Under the pieces are notes generated by a model. That model did not search any database. It was not told the DNA's origin and saw nothing but the letters and a program-made list of their open reading frames with translations. From Parelaphostrongylus tenuis (Eukaryota > Nematoda > Chromadorea > Rhabditida > Metastrongylidae): a stretch of 64,000 nucleotides of DNA. This document shows, piece after piece, positions 11,328-25,400 of this stretch; position 1 is the first letter of the stretch, and each line of letters begins with the position of its first letter. The translations under genes were made by a program, and so were the position numbers. The stretch lies in NCBI GenBank assembly GCA_019055375.1, contig JAHQIW010006127.1, positions 124,001 through 188,000 of the forward strand, read 5' to 3'.

Positions 11328-14300
11328 GTAAGTTTTTTTATCCTTTATTTGTTGGACATCAAGCAATAAATATGATGATATCATGTGGAATTCTGGATTA
11401 GAATGCTATCTATTAGTTAACAAATGCTGTCTATCAGATAACCACTGAATGAGATGAGCTGGACGCACTTTTGGCGTTTCGAATGGTTCATTTTGTAAAC
11501 AATTTTTTCTAGAATGAAAATTCACCGGATCCATAGTCTGTGAAATCTCTAATCTGCTTTTTCACAGCATGGGCTAGGCTTCCAAATCGTGTTAAGCAAA
11601 TTGATGGTATATTTCTTGCTGTATTAGCTGAATTTCTTTCTGCATTCGTGCTTCGTGAGTTCGTGTGGGGCAGAGTTGGAGTTGCTTTACACAATGGATG
11701 GGTTGCTGGATCGATCCTGCCCCCGGGTTCACCAAGCCTTCCATTCCTTTGGAAACGGCAAAATGATAAGGGATTTGGTAGAGAGTGTGAAAACTCCTAC
11801 TTCATACATCTCTAGACCCTGTAAGTCATTGTATAGGCGATTCAAACAGAAATAAATATTCAATTAATCACCTCAAGCGATGCGTAATGAGTTTGATTTA
11901 GTCTTTTGTTACTTTTTTCTTCTTCGTTATTGTAAAATTTGCTACATTACTATACAATTATTCTGACATGTTATTGGGGGTTTGACTGCAGCTTGAATAT
12001 TTGAATTTTAACTCTGCCGTCACATAGACAGAGACTTCTTCTGCAGGATATCTAAGCCAAGATTTTTTTTGAGAGGTTTAGCCTACGAGCGTCGACATGT
12101 CGCTCATGTGATTTGTATATCGCATGCGATTTTTGTGTGCAGAAAAAATATTATATTATTCCATTGCACAGTTGGGCGCTAGATGGACTGTTTTGTCGAA
12201 CAAAATTAAAGCAGGATCAGTAGATCGATCAGTGGTGGCGGTTAGCGACTAGAGAATTGCCTATATTATTTGTTCCTATATACAGAATTCACTTTTCAAA
12301 AGACATTAGCTGGACATCCTTGGTATGCGTGGAATGTCAATCTCTCCATGATTCTTCTCAAAGAATTTATTATGCTTTGTAATAGCCTTTTTTCATGAGT
12401 CAAAATTCTTCAAAACTCCTATGGTTTTCGTAATCTGACGAATCCATAGAGCTTCGTATCAAACTTTACCACACTGCATGGAGTGATGTAATGACGATCT
12501 CGTCTCCTAGACGAAGAAGGGAGAAGGTCGACATTAACACATGTAAACACATGTAAATCCCTTTCTTCTCCATCGACTAGTGCACGCTGCATTGTGGTGA
12601 GACGATGCACAGCTTTTGAAGAAACTGTTTCGCTCTGTCATATTCTTCAACAATTGGATTAGTAAATGGAAGGTGAAAAAGCTGTGTCGTTGTTGTACAA
12701 TGACTATTGAAGTCAGTTGTACGTAAGATGCGTCTGTGCTTTGGTCAGCTGATGCGAAATAGATGGCTTTGTTCTACAGTTATGCAATGTTTTCTGGTAC
12801 TCAACAAAGGAAGGGATCAGTAGGATTACTGGCAGATTGCAATGATCATTGAAAATGTATAAATATCATTCGTGCGTGTAGATCTCTTCCGAAGTCGAGC
12901 TTGATGAACAACCTAGGTGTCATCCGAATTTTCTTGAGGTCTCAATGAAAAATTAATATAGCATATCGAGTAACTTGAAGCGACTAGTATGTACAAAACT
13001 CATCACTTTTATCATTATCATGAAAAGACTGTGCGCGGAGTCTTCCATTAATTGGATCTCTACTGAACCTAAAGGTATCAAGTTAATCACGTGTGCTACA
13101 AATGGAGTGTATAGGTGTTTGGTGGCTCGTAGAAAATCAATCGAAATGTAATTTGCTTTGGGACATGTCCGTGCTTCAAGCCTGCAAATGTTCGAGCATT
13201 TGTGGAGATAGTGTTGGTGATTTTGTTTTAATAGGCATTGCGCGTGTCCGACACGACTATAGTGGATCGGTAGAGATTTATGCAGAGTTTCTCTTATCGA
13301 ATCTATCTCATGGGATAAAAATCGTATCTTCCGACCTTCACTGAGATGATCAGAAAATGGCATCTTGCTTTTCAAGATATCAGCTATACTTTCGAACGAT
13401 TTTTCAAGCTGTCGGGCGCAAGGCGCAGTGGTTAGATATGCCTTACTGTGCAAAGGTGGTCAGTCATCTGATCGTGCGCTCAAAGACCAAGCCTTATATC
13501 CTTTTGGGATAATCGAATCGCTAGCAGACTTGTCTAAGAGGGTAGCAATATTCATTTGATACTTTTTAAATTCTAAGAAAATTTATTGCTGTAGCCACAT
13601 GGCCTTTTATTATATATGTATATATATAGATACATATACGCATATGCATATGCATCTATATGTTTGTAATTTGTGATCTTTCATGTTACTGTATATATGT
13701 ATATAATATACATAGATATACACGTATACATATACACATACATATAAATGTACATATATACATATACATATTTATGTGCATATACATGTATATGTGCATA
13801 TCTAAGTATAAATGTGCGTACATAGATATATATTATATATATTATATATATATGTATATATATGCATGTGTGTATATGTATGTATATACACATATATGTA
13901 TATATACGGGAAGCGAAAAAAATACTGTCAGCTTCTTCAGATTTTTTTCAAAATCAAAAGGGTGCTGCTTAAACAAATGAATCCATTCCATTGAAAAAAT
14001 AATTACACTTATTAGATAAACAATAAACAAAGGGTCCTTTTCTGTTACACGGCGACAAGTGAATATTCGAGCTTATTCGCTGGACAAATAATTTTTCATA
14101 GAACTTTTAGCAATCATTCGAGAGCTCAAATCTCTGACTGAAAACCGTACTTGGCCGGTTTTTCAAAACATCCTTTTATAGCGCTCTACAATCTAAAAAA
14201 ATCATGTTTCACACGACCACGCGTTTTTTTTTTTATCTCGCTTATATTTCGCTGAACAAAATTCCTCCCTTAGACTGCTAATGCTCTTTCGATAGCACAA

Positions 14301-16423
14301 GTCTCGAAGAATTCAAAAATATGTTTGCTTCCTGCAAAAGCTTTTTGATGGCGTTGTAGGAGAAAGAAAAGATTTGTGTTTTGAAAACTTCTCGGAAGCA
14401 GTTCTTTCTTTAGACTATTAGTAATCATTCGATAGCGTAAATTTCAATAAATCCAACGCTGCGCTTCTTTTTCTGTAAAGACCATTTCACTGCAATGCAG
14501 CCAGGGGAAACAAGATCGAGTTCCACATAATCGGCGAGCTTGTTTGCCGGCTGATCTACACAATGGGGGCGGGACGATTGATCGATGGCCTAAAGTGTTA
14601 GACATGTGGGATGCAACTTGTTCTTCTATTAGGACTTTTTGTCTTCTCTGAAAGAAATCTCAGATGAAACGGTTGACTCAAACACTACGAAATTTTGCCT
14701 ACGCCTAAGCGCTTTTCGTACTTCCAGGCAATCATCTGCGTGTTGAAAATGGAGGCACGCGGCGGGTGTGAAACATAGTTTTTATCCCGAATTTCAGAGC
14801 GTGATAAAAGGGTGTTTTCAAGACGGCCGCGTAGTGCAATAGGAAAAAATTCGAGATTTCGAATGATTACTAACACTCTTATGAAAAATTCTTGTCCAGC
14901 AAATGAAGTCGAATATACATTTGTTGCCTGCTAACACAAAATAACCCGAAAAAGTTTATGACAATTTTCCAAAGTTGCCTTCTATAATCTTTAAACATTT
15001 ACGAAGTTGCTTGCGAAACTTTCCAACGATGCCCGCACATATTCCCATTATAATTTCGCCACCAGCGCGTGTCAAAGCCGTTTTTAAGCGCGTCTACGCC
15101 AGTGTAACCAGTAGCCGAGACATTTCCCTCTTGTATGGACCACACAAGAGCGCATATGGCGCAGTGATTAGAGGTGCTCTGCGTCGCACACGAGGTCAGT
15201 GGTTTGATCTCGCGCTCATGGCTCGCTAAGTTATCCATCTCTTTGCGGTCGGTAAATTGGTACCAGATTGTTCTCAGGTCTGGGAGGAGACAGCACTGAC
15301 TCGGTACAGCGGTGGGGCACCGCGAGTCGTTGTAAAGGCAAGATATGCATTCAATCACCTTAAATGAAGTTGAAAATTGAAGGCAAATGCATAACGCATC
15401 CCTCAGGGATTGAGCAGCGCCGAGAGTTCTGTCTATCTAGCTCTATGAGTCACACGGAGTAAACTATTGGGCTGAGATTCGAAATTTGAGGTCCAAATGT
15501 CCATGCTCCAAAAGCCTGAAAACTGCTCTTGACAGATGACTATCGTTGAGCGGGCCGAATGTTTAGGAGGCCAGTCGCGGTGAAGCGTAAATTTGTTGGC
15601 GCCGGAGCGTTGAGCAGTCCAGGGCTCCAGTCCATCCGGTAAAATTTGCTGCTGATAAGTGCAACGTTGATTTTGACGCTTCTTTTGATGAAGACCGATG
15701 CTACCTTCCCGGTGGCACGAATGCTGGTCCAGACCATCATAGAGGCGGGAAAATGATTGAGGGCCATGGTTTTTGGTACTGCGGGCTTTTGATAACCATC
15801 TTTGAGAAGTTGACGTCGAATCTGGCAGTTGTGGAGTGCTTTGACCGTTAATATCTTGCCATCAGTTGAAAGCACCTCTGACAAACGAACTCCAGCGATC
15901 AAGCGGATCATTTGACGAGCCCTTGAAAACCGTTTTTTTTTTCGTCTTTTTGGTCAGAGAGTGCTCACAAGCAATCTTATAACTGCGCAGGTTCTGCTTG
16001 TTTTTGACAATGTTTTGGGCGCTCCACTTTCTGATCCCGAGCCTCGCGAGCCAATTTACGCATCGAACGCTCCAGATTCTGTTGGACTTTCCGAGGAATA
16101 TTCTGAATGTTTTCGGAGTAGGTGAGGTAGTTGAACGACTTTTTCGAGGACGGTCCTCAATCCTTCCAGTCTCCTTGAGATGTTTTGAGGCTTTGTAAAT
16201 AATTGATGACTTGAAACAGTCGATTTGAAAAATGTCGGCCGTTTTCATTCTCGTCTTGTGTTATTCAACTACTGCCATACGTTCGTTTTTGCGACCCACA
16301 GCTTTAATTCAACTGGAAATAGACAAATAAATAAAGCACATTTTGGATCAAAACTAGAGAAAAAATACTGTGTCAATGCTAAAATTAACACAATACACTA
16401 TTGAAACCTTTCCAAACTCCGTA

Positions 16424-16469
<46 letters not shown>

Positions 16470-19400
16470 AACAAAGGAGAGTTGGGCATTGATCAACCCT
16501 TTGGGAATGACTGTTGATTGCTAAGCATGGCGCGATTGGCAAATGGTGCGCGAGTTTTTTGAATTCAGTGAAAGTTTTTCTGCCGTTTCGGAGAAAATCT
16601 GGTCTCGAGAGAGTGCGCTGACATTGGATGAGCAAAAGCACTTTCCTTGTCTTTTGTTTGTTTGAGTTAGATATCATTTGGCCTTTCTTATTCTGGATAT
16701 AAACAAAATGTTCTATAAGGCCATGAACGGGTGCAGGCTGGTGTGGATGTGAAGGAAATTACCCCCGACTCGTATAATGTGAGGAGAAGTGGGTAAATAT
16801 TGCTGAGAATCTTGAGAATTCCATGATAATTTCCTTTAGTGACATCAGATTTCTCAGAGCACCTGAGTGTTTCTCTGGATGTTTCAGGACTAATAAATCC
16901 AAGTTTTTTTCGAACCATTTCCTTCATCTTTTCTTGTTCTCGTTCTTGTACATTGTATCCCAGAAATGAACAATAGGTGCAAACACTGAATCTAATCGAT
17001 TGGAACTCTTCATTTTCTGTAACTGGTATTGAACATCCGGCAAATCAATGTGAGTCATCTAGAAATAGACAAACTATGAGAATCAAAGTAAGATTTGGGG
17101 AGAAAGTTTTGAAGGGTTTTTTTAGTTTATTTACTTCCTTTTTAAGCTCAGAAATAAGCTTGCTAAATGTTTACTATGACTAAAAGTTAGGAAAAATGGA
17201 AAGCTAGATTTTTAGGCATGCTCTCATACTATTGTTTAACCCTTTACGGACTATAAGGGTCTTTTTGACTTTCAAACTTTTTAGAGGTCTTGTTTTGCTG
17301 ATCAAAGCTTGTTTACTAGAATTTCAGCAGTCATTCGAAAGCAATCTCGGCGATCTCGACAGTTTGCTTGTTTTCTAAAAGGCTTCCTTAGTACGCTTTA
17401 GCGAAAAAAAAAATAAAATTCATGTTTCACAAATGGTCTGCCTTGTTTTCTCGGCTAAGGTCTGCAGATCGCTAATTTTCAGACTGTACTAATGCTCCTA
17501 TGATAGCACAAGCCTCGACAATTCTGAACCTAGATTGGTTCTTGAAAAGGTTTTTATACTGCACCAAAAGAGCGAGAATATAATTGCGATTCACATTCGG
17601 AGTTTTCTTCCTCACACAAGAGTTATATATGCACCAGAAAGTATTTGAGATTATAGGACAAATCTGTTTTATCAGAGTAATACAAGAGACCTCAGCCGTT
17701 CTCTAGAAAAAAAATCTTTGTTAATTAACGAAAATCACATGCCACTTGCGAAGATGATTAAGGTGCCGCCCTCAAAGGGTTGACCAGTTCCTGATTTGAA
17801 ACGTCAGCATATGGTTCATGAGAATTTTGTATCTCTTGGGCCATGTACGTTACAATCGAGCCGTTAATATTCCTGAAAGTACTGTATTTTTTCTGTTTCT
17901 GCTAGTGGGCATTTTTGAGCGAAATGCACTAAAATGCTATCAATTTCAGTGGGTTTAATCAGTACACTTGATGTACCAGTTGGTGATGATAGAGATGAAG
18001 AATGTCTCAAGCGACGTTAATCAGTCGGGCACTGGCTTTTACTCTAAACTATTCGAAGATCGAAGTGTGTCTCGTCGATTTCTTGCCACACTGCGCTCAG
18101 ATTGACTCAGCACGAACAGTGAATACTACTTTATAACGAACAGCCTATGAAATAAACATTGTAATAATAGCATCAAACAATAATGTGTACACGCGATGTT
18201 ACATGGCGATTGCGTAGTAGAAAACGATCTCTTCTCATGTGACAATGAGTTAAGATCTCAGCGAATAGATTTAAGAGTAACGACGAGTTTTGCATGATAA
18301 TGACCGATTGTATGGAGCCACAATATGACAGAATCGGTGAAGAATGAGCACGTAATCGGAATAAAGGAACAATGAGCAAGGAGCAACAAGATGTCTCCAC
18401 ATATGAGAAAGCTATGACCTAAGGAAAAGATTTCAAGAGTGGTAAAAATCCGTGTGAGATTATAGACGATTGCATTGTGACTCAAAGAATCGAGAGATCG
18501 GCCCTGATAGGCAAAACAATAGCAAAAGGTGAACGAGCTGCAACATGAACGGCTAGAAGACGTGAAGACGCCAGCGTCAATGCCGAGTCATATTTCGAAA
18601 TTGCCGCTGTTGCGGTGTACAGTCGTCAGTGACCGCAGAGCCTGACACCAGGCAGCGGAGTTCGAAATGTTTCCATGCATTCTTCGTAAAAGTTGCATCG
18701 AGAGTGGCATTCAGTGAGTTTTTATGCAGACAGTCCATAGGGACGACGTATTCGAAGAGGTGATTGAATATGGGACTGGATGCTTTACTCTCGGTAGCAG
18801 GTCACGCATAACTCATTGTGAAACTCCTCCCGCCTGATGAACGCTTGCGGCCCACGACAATACAGAGCGCACCGCGATGACGACTTAGCACTCAGTCAAC
18901 GGCACGACACTGTCAACGATAACGTTGTACAATTGATCACGATGGCCACTGAATGCAGGTTCCCAATGTCGGACGCTTGACCCGTGGATTGTCTCATAAT
19001 ATGACCGAAAGAAGCCAACCTATATGTCCGTAATTGTTTCCCAAGCTCGACATTTTTGGCATAGCAGTCACGAACGGAAAACCTGGGAAAATCGCAACAG
19101 AGCTGTGCAGGAGTTGCTATATGTCTAGAGCTCGAAGAAAAATATCAGACCTCATGAAAGGTTCAAGATCAATTAACGCAGCAATTGTCATGAAGAATAT
19201 ACCCGCAACCACAGTAAACGTCTGCCAAACGCTACGATCCACGGTGCATCAGGCGATAAAACAATTACGTATAAAGCCAATAATATCTGGATTGAAGTAC
19301 CTACTTATCAGGCTTATGCTTCCCATCAACCTAGGTCACACTTATCCGGGTAAATCATAGTTTTTTGTGGATGAATTTTTGTACTTTTTTCAAGTATATG

Positions 19401-22400
19401 GTTTGTTTTTTGATGCTATCGTTTGAATGAAAGACGGCATGTACCTTAACTGCAAAACTTTTTTTTACTCTCCTGTAGTTTACATCTTCTGATTGGCTAT
19501 TTTTGTTGTTGAAGTTTTATTGAGAATTCGCTAAACATTAGAATTTCCCTAAGATTCATGTAATATTTGATGATGGCAATAGTTCATTCGACTTTGCATT
19601 GAACTCGCGAATCCCGTTGGGAGTTATGGTGTTTCTGGAGAGTTGTCACTCTTCGTGTAATCGTTTGAATTCCCTAGAGGTCGCTGTAACTTGTTGGACG
19701 TTCTCCATTTCGCAGGCTGTGATTGAGCGTTTCCGAGCCTCCAGCCTTCAAACCTTAGCGAGTCCTAGCTGTAATGCAACGTGCACTATTAGTACAAACT
19801 GTGTTGACCTTATAAAACCATGTTATGTGGATCAGTGAAACAAATGATGCATTGGCATCCGTAAGGGTTATGAGAAGTGGTTGTTCTGGTCCATTGACTC
19901 ATAAGTTTTCAATGGTATATAAATTATTACGCCAAAAGGATGTTACAAAAGTTTTCTGTCAACTGACATTTCGACGCCATCGCCTCCTTCAGAACTGCCA
20001 TGATTCGAGCACACTGCCCACATAGCCGTTTGTCGGCAGGATGTGGCTTTTCATAGCCTCAGCCGACTTAATTTTTGTAACAATCTTTTGATATCTTGAT
20101 AAAATAGAAGAATTTTGGTTTTTTTCATGGCTGCGACAAATTATTCACGCTTTTCTTGTAATCTCTTTTCTTTTGGGTCATGAGGATTCACTTATAAATA
20201 AATGAAGCTACAATATTCGATTATGAGGTTTTTGAACAGTTAGCAGGTTCTGTTCCAGATTGAGATCTACTTCTGAAATTTAAGAGACTATTAGTTTCTG
20301 TCAGCTCTGTTCTTTCCTACCGCCAACAGTATGCTGTAATTGAAAATGAACGTCACAGATTCTCGCGTGCCAAGGCTATACTCGTAATGCTGAAAGACCT
20401 GCATTTAAAAAATCTGTGCTGTCAATAGAACGAAAATGATATTACTAAATGAGGCAAAAATGGCGAAATTCTTTGAGAAACGTAAGGCGATGTTGTTTTG
20501 TTAGACTTATCTTATCTCAATTTTATCCACTGTTATGTTGGACGAAAGACGTATTTTTGGTAAATAGCAAGTAATGACTATTTGAAAGATACATCTACGA
20601 AAAGAATTTTGAAAATGAACATTCCAGAATGTTTTTCACTTCACTGATGCTTTCCTGGTGTCAAGCGACAAAATTTCTTTCCTACAGTGTAGAAGAAGCA
20701 TTTCCATGGAGTTTACATCTCTTTACGACAAACAGTCGTCGACCATTCAGACTAGAGAGCGATACATTTATCCCAATTGACTGTGTTTCTTCTAAACCGC
20801 TAATAATTCTGAAATCCAATATGTGGAGTACTGTGCAAAAACCCACAAGAGATTGAAACTGGTGAGAGAGAGCTCTATGTACTCAACCGCCTAGCAGATA
20901 TGTCCATGAAAAATTCCAAATAGTGGAGACCTGTGACAAAGCACTACAACGTGTATAGCAGTACACACAGACGAGGGAATTCGAACCCAGATCTCACTCT
21001 TTCCGGGAGCGTATCTAACCGTTGCACTATTGACGATCGTTTTGCACAGCACTGTTTGGGGTACTGTTAATGTCTGTCTTTTACACTGTCTTTTCTGTTC
21101 TGCTGCGGACCTTAGCATTTTGATCCGACTAATGCGAGTATTCTTGAACTAGAATATTGGAAAGTTTTCGAAACAGCGCTTCATTTGATTACCAGAGCAG
21201 CAGAGTTACCTCCAATAAGTAGATGATTTCTCATATCTTTTAAGTTTGAAATGGGAGGAAAAGAAGAAGACGTTGAAACCCTCAATTGCGATGTTGTGAT
21301 TCATCTTTCCTTATCTTGCCAAGTTTCGATACTATGTTCAATGTAACGATATAAAACTGACGCGTCAATTTTTTATTCGACTAACGTCTTGACGTCTTCA
21401 TCTTTCTCAAAGCTTATGATTTGAGTGGATTGTCCACAGTCGTTCGTCGATGCGTTGTTGTTCTTTGCAGTTGTTCGAGTCCAGTCTTCTTCGGTGAAAC
21501 AACGATCCAATAAAAAATTTCACACGACGATACCCTTATATACAGAACGATTGTTATGTTACTTAAGCGTATATACCACGACTTAAAACAATCTACTCCA
21601 ATCATTAGCTTTGAGGGCGACAAAGACGCCGAAGCGTTAGCCTATCAAAGATTTTTTGTCAGCCTTGTGTTGACATAATCATCTAAAAAACTTGGATGAT
21701 AAAGCCAAAGTTAGAGGAAGCTCGGTCTGCAGATTGTTAAACCATTAATTGCACTCTCATCCTTATCCATTGTGTAAATTTTGTTCAGTAACAACAATAC
21801 AATAAGCAGGACTAGATAGCTTAGTCTTAGAACTTCTCGAGTTTTTCTCTCATAGCCTCTGACGTAATTGCTTTTGATACAAGTGCCCTTATCAGCAGTT
21901 GGATTAGTCTAATCAGAGGACGTTTACGACAACGACGACAACTCGGGCGCGTTTGTCGTGGTTTTTTTTTGGTGTGGTCCCTCGGTTGCTTATGGCCAAA
22001 ACTTCCATACAAGAATTTCGGAGGTGGCTTGCAAATCGATCTTGTCTGTGAAGGCTTGAGCCAGAAGTGAGGCTTTAGCCGGGATTGAGAGTGCGCTGTC
22101 GCGGAGGAGTGTCGTGATTGATGTGAAGAGGTCGTGGCACTAGTGAGTTGAGTGCCGAGGTTAAAGTAGAGCGCGTACAATTCGGAGCAAATCCATATTT
22201 TCAAAGAAAAAAATTGAGTGCGAGTTTATGCTGATTCTCGAGGAATTCTGATGTTTGAGTTCATTCTTGCAATTTTATTCTGAAGAATTTTGTTTCAATT
22301 ATAAAATTCGTTCACAAACTCAAGAATGAGCGCAACTTAAGTTTCGAAACTTTGTATGACATAAAATAAGCCTGGAATTCAAGTCAAAAGATAAATTTCA

Positions 22401-25400
22401 GTACTAATTCACGTGGGTATAATACCGTATACGCAGTGAATGACTTTTTGAACATTTATATTACATGGTCACAACTGCGAAAATATTGAAACAAAAATAG
22501 GATAAGTTAAATGACTTGTGAAAAGAGCTATAGATGTTATCGAAAATTTTTCAAACAGACTCAAATGAGCTGCTGATTTTTTTTTTCTTGAAATAAAATC
22601 GTTCACTTAACTGAGAAGGAGCATTGATGCCATAACCAAACGATTGCTTTTTCAACAATTTGTGTTTAGACTGTAAGCGAAGAAGGTGAATTCCGAATTC
22701 AACTCGAAGCGCGTTATCATAATGGTAGTAGCTGAGATAACTTCCGATGAAGTAGTCTTGACTTAAGACTTGCTGAAGGGAAAACTTCAAAGGAGCCTAC
22801 TATCGTTACATGGGAAATGGAATTTTGTAGCACACGGTTATAGCAAATTAATTCGTGAGTGATGGAGCAGCGTCTATATGTTCTTGGGAGCGAATGTGCA
22901 GCTCAAGAGATATTAGAGTTTACTGCGAAGGGTTGCCATTTCTCGGTCATGGCTAATGGTTTCGCATCCAATTTCTCTTCAAAAAAATTCATATTATATT
23001 GGAGCCATTGGGCTACTATCACAGTCGACTATGAATTTTAACTTTTGACTGGTGGACTAGCAAAGACTATTACATAAGCTTCATTCACATTAACTGCTTC
23101 AGTGTCTTTAGATAGAAGATATATGTGTCACTCCAAGTGATTGGTAGCTTTTGAGCAACTTCGAATTGTTTATCTGCTCTCACGCTTCAAAAGAAGAATG
23201 CTGTTCAGAAAAAGAGCTTTGAAATGTCTTTTTCCGTGACCATGAGATTATGAAAATCTTGCGAATAGCTTTCGCTCTTTTAGTTTTTCTCTCCATCATC
23301 ACACTTCGATGCTTCCCTTTCATGGTGCACCACTTGCCAGCATCATTTTTTAGAGAATTTTTCTTCTTTGTTGCTTGTTGCTTTTTTTCCTTGATCTGGA
23401 ATGAAATGTGAGTGCTTATACTTTGTATGACTACACTTGAGCTAAACTGGCTAGCCATTTGCAGTTTTTTAGCGATGACAACAAAATTTCGCGGCATCAT
23501 TTGATCTCAATGAATCAGTCTCGTGAAGTAAAAATAGTGCCACGCTTATTATTTGAAATTTTTCAAAGTTGTGGTGTTCATAAATAAATCATCCAGTCTA
23601 TTTTCAAGGAAAAAAAACCAATAATTTAGTGGTTCTTGAGAGTGGAATGTGGGATAGAATCGGTAAAATGTATAACAATGAATGCGTCCAAAGTGCTTCC
23701 TAAGCCTGTCCATGCATAAAAAACAAACAGCAAAAAATATGTCGCTAATGACACTCGTGTTCAAAGTATAGGCATGAGAGTGCTTTCCTATCCTAGAAAG
23801 ATTTCTCTTCCTATTGTTTTTCTGTTTGAAACGAAAATTTTAATTGCTAAAGTTACAATGATTTCAGCAAAAGAGTACGGTCTGATGAGAATCGTCGACG
23901 ATCCGACGAAATGTGCATGGTTAGCAAATGGGCATTCACTCGAGCATTATTTGATACGTCACCAGGTCAGAAAGAAAATTCGACGGTTTTTACAGAGACT
24001 TAAGCGATTCAAAACGTGACTCTTGCTGCTGTTGGTTAATTGGTGAAAAAACATTCTTGTGTTTTACTGGTTAAAAAGGAAACTTCAGTGCTTTTCAGTG
24101 GAATAATTAACGGCATTGAATAGGATCTTTATAGCGGCGATAGTAGGAAGAATTGAATGCGTATTCTATTACAGACTGCACTTTCTTCACAAAGGAAGCA
24201 CAAATGATCAAATTAATAGGGCCGTTCATATCGAAAAAAATTCTACGTTTTTCATTCACAACATCAGTAGGTTGACAGTTTTTTCGATAAGCTACCACAT
24301 TTACGCCTAACCGGTTGTTCAACAGATGCCGTTGAATCCTCAGCAATTTTCAAGCGCAAAGATCTGCAAGCCTCAGAAACTTTTATAAGAGGCTTTTTAC
24401 TATCGTAGTCTGCCCCTACCCTTCACTTTTGTGTATGTTTGTACTTTTTAGTATTCTCTTGATCCTAAGTTTGTTTGAGGTAACTGTACTCAATGAAGAT
24501 TGAAGAACAACCTCAGAAAGTTAAAATTTACTACATACCACGGAATGATAAACGCCAATACAATTGTTGATATCTTTCCTATTCTTCTACATGAAATCAT
24601 GCCTTTTTGCCTAGTTTCCTGTTTGAAATATGTCCTCCAGTCAAAAAATGTCTAAAAACAATTTCAAAGAATAAGGTGGATCACTTTTTCAAACGCACCA
24701 TTTTTTTGTGTTTTGGATTTCACTTTGTTAAGCGCTTTATATTTGTGTATGCGATGAAATTCTTGAAGGTGTTTGTCGAAAATTCTTGCTGGGTAGTAAG
24801 TAAGGCAGCTAAAAGAAGTTATTGAAATATGTAACATTTTTCAGTACGCATCATCTTAGATGCCGTTAATCATCAATTGAGTTGCTGCCACAAGTAAAAT
24901 TCTCATCCATCAATGTCACGCTTCAAAGCTTCCCAATGGGCTCCGAACGCTCGAAGGATTCGATTGGCATCATTCTTTTCCTACCGCATCCTCCGCTCTT
25001 TTCAACGGTTTTGAGCGAAGGAACTGCCATGAATATGTTGCTTGGAATTTCTATAGTATAAGTTTACCCGTAGCCGGATCCATAGATGGAGATAAGATTT
25101 AGGATCCTTTGTATAGGTAACGTTGTCGTGAGCATGAACGTTCTTCTATATGATACCTTTTCGTACCAAAGGTTTCTGTCTTTCAAGCAACGAACAATAC
25201 AAGCGATTAAGGGGTTCAGTAATGTATTTTCAAGTGAACATGAAGTAAATAACGACAGACAATGGGAATTGTTGGAGGTGTACCAAGACTGAATGGAATG
25301 CAGGTTGAAAAATAGTTAATGATTTGTTTCACTGCTGCTTCAAATCGTGTAGTTTTTTTGACAATTGTGAAGAGTTGTCTTCCCATCAATCCTTCAAGTT

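Larger units (their letters stand above)
11328..23867 (+). other. Talin intron 1 (12.5 kb)
   Basis: Contains SINE copies, the mariner relic, a MITE (19942..20081), microsatellites and a tRNA-derived head. A GC-richer block at 21830-22190 has an Arg/Ser-rich minus-strand open frame without gene-like features. No nested gene recognised. Confidence 0.75.

Noticed and set aside
12953..13453. 166-codon minus-strand open frame
   Set aside because: No recognisable domain, no codon bias, and it overlaps a SINE on the other strand; a frame of this length is expected by chance in 64 kb of six-frame sequence.
19034..19360. 108-codon plus frame resembling a transposase HTH ([20 protein letters not shown])
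   Set aside because: The resemblance is limited to a few residues and no catalytic domain follows; not enough to call a transposon.
21827..22204. 125-codon minus frame, Ser/Arg/Pro-rich
   Set aside because: Low complexity with no splice sites, start context or family resemblance; left as intron 1.
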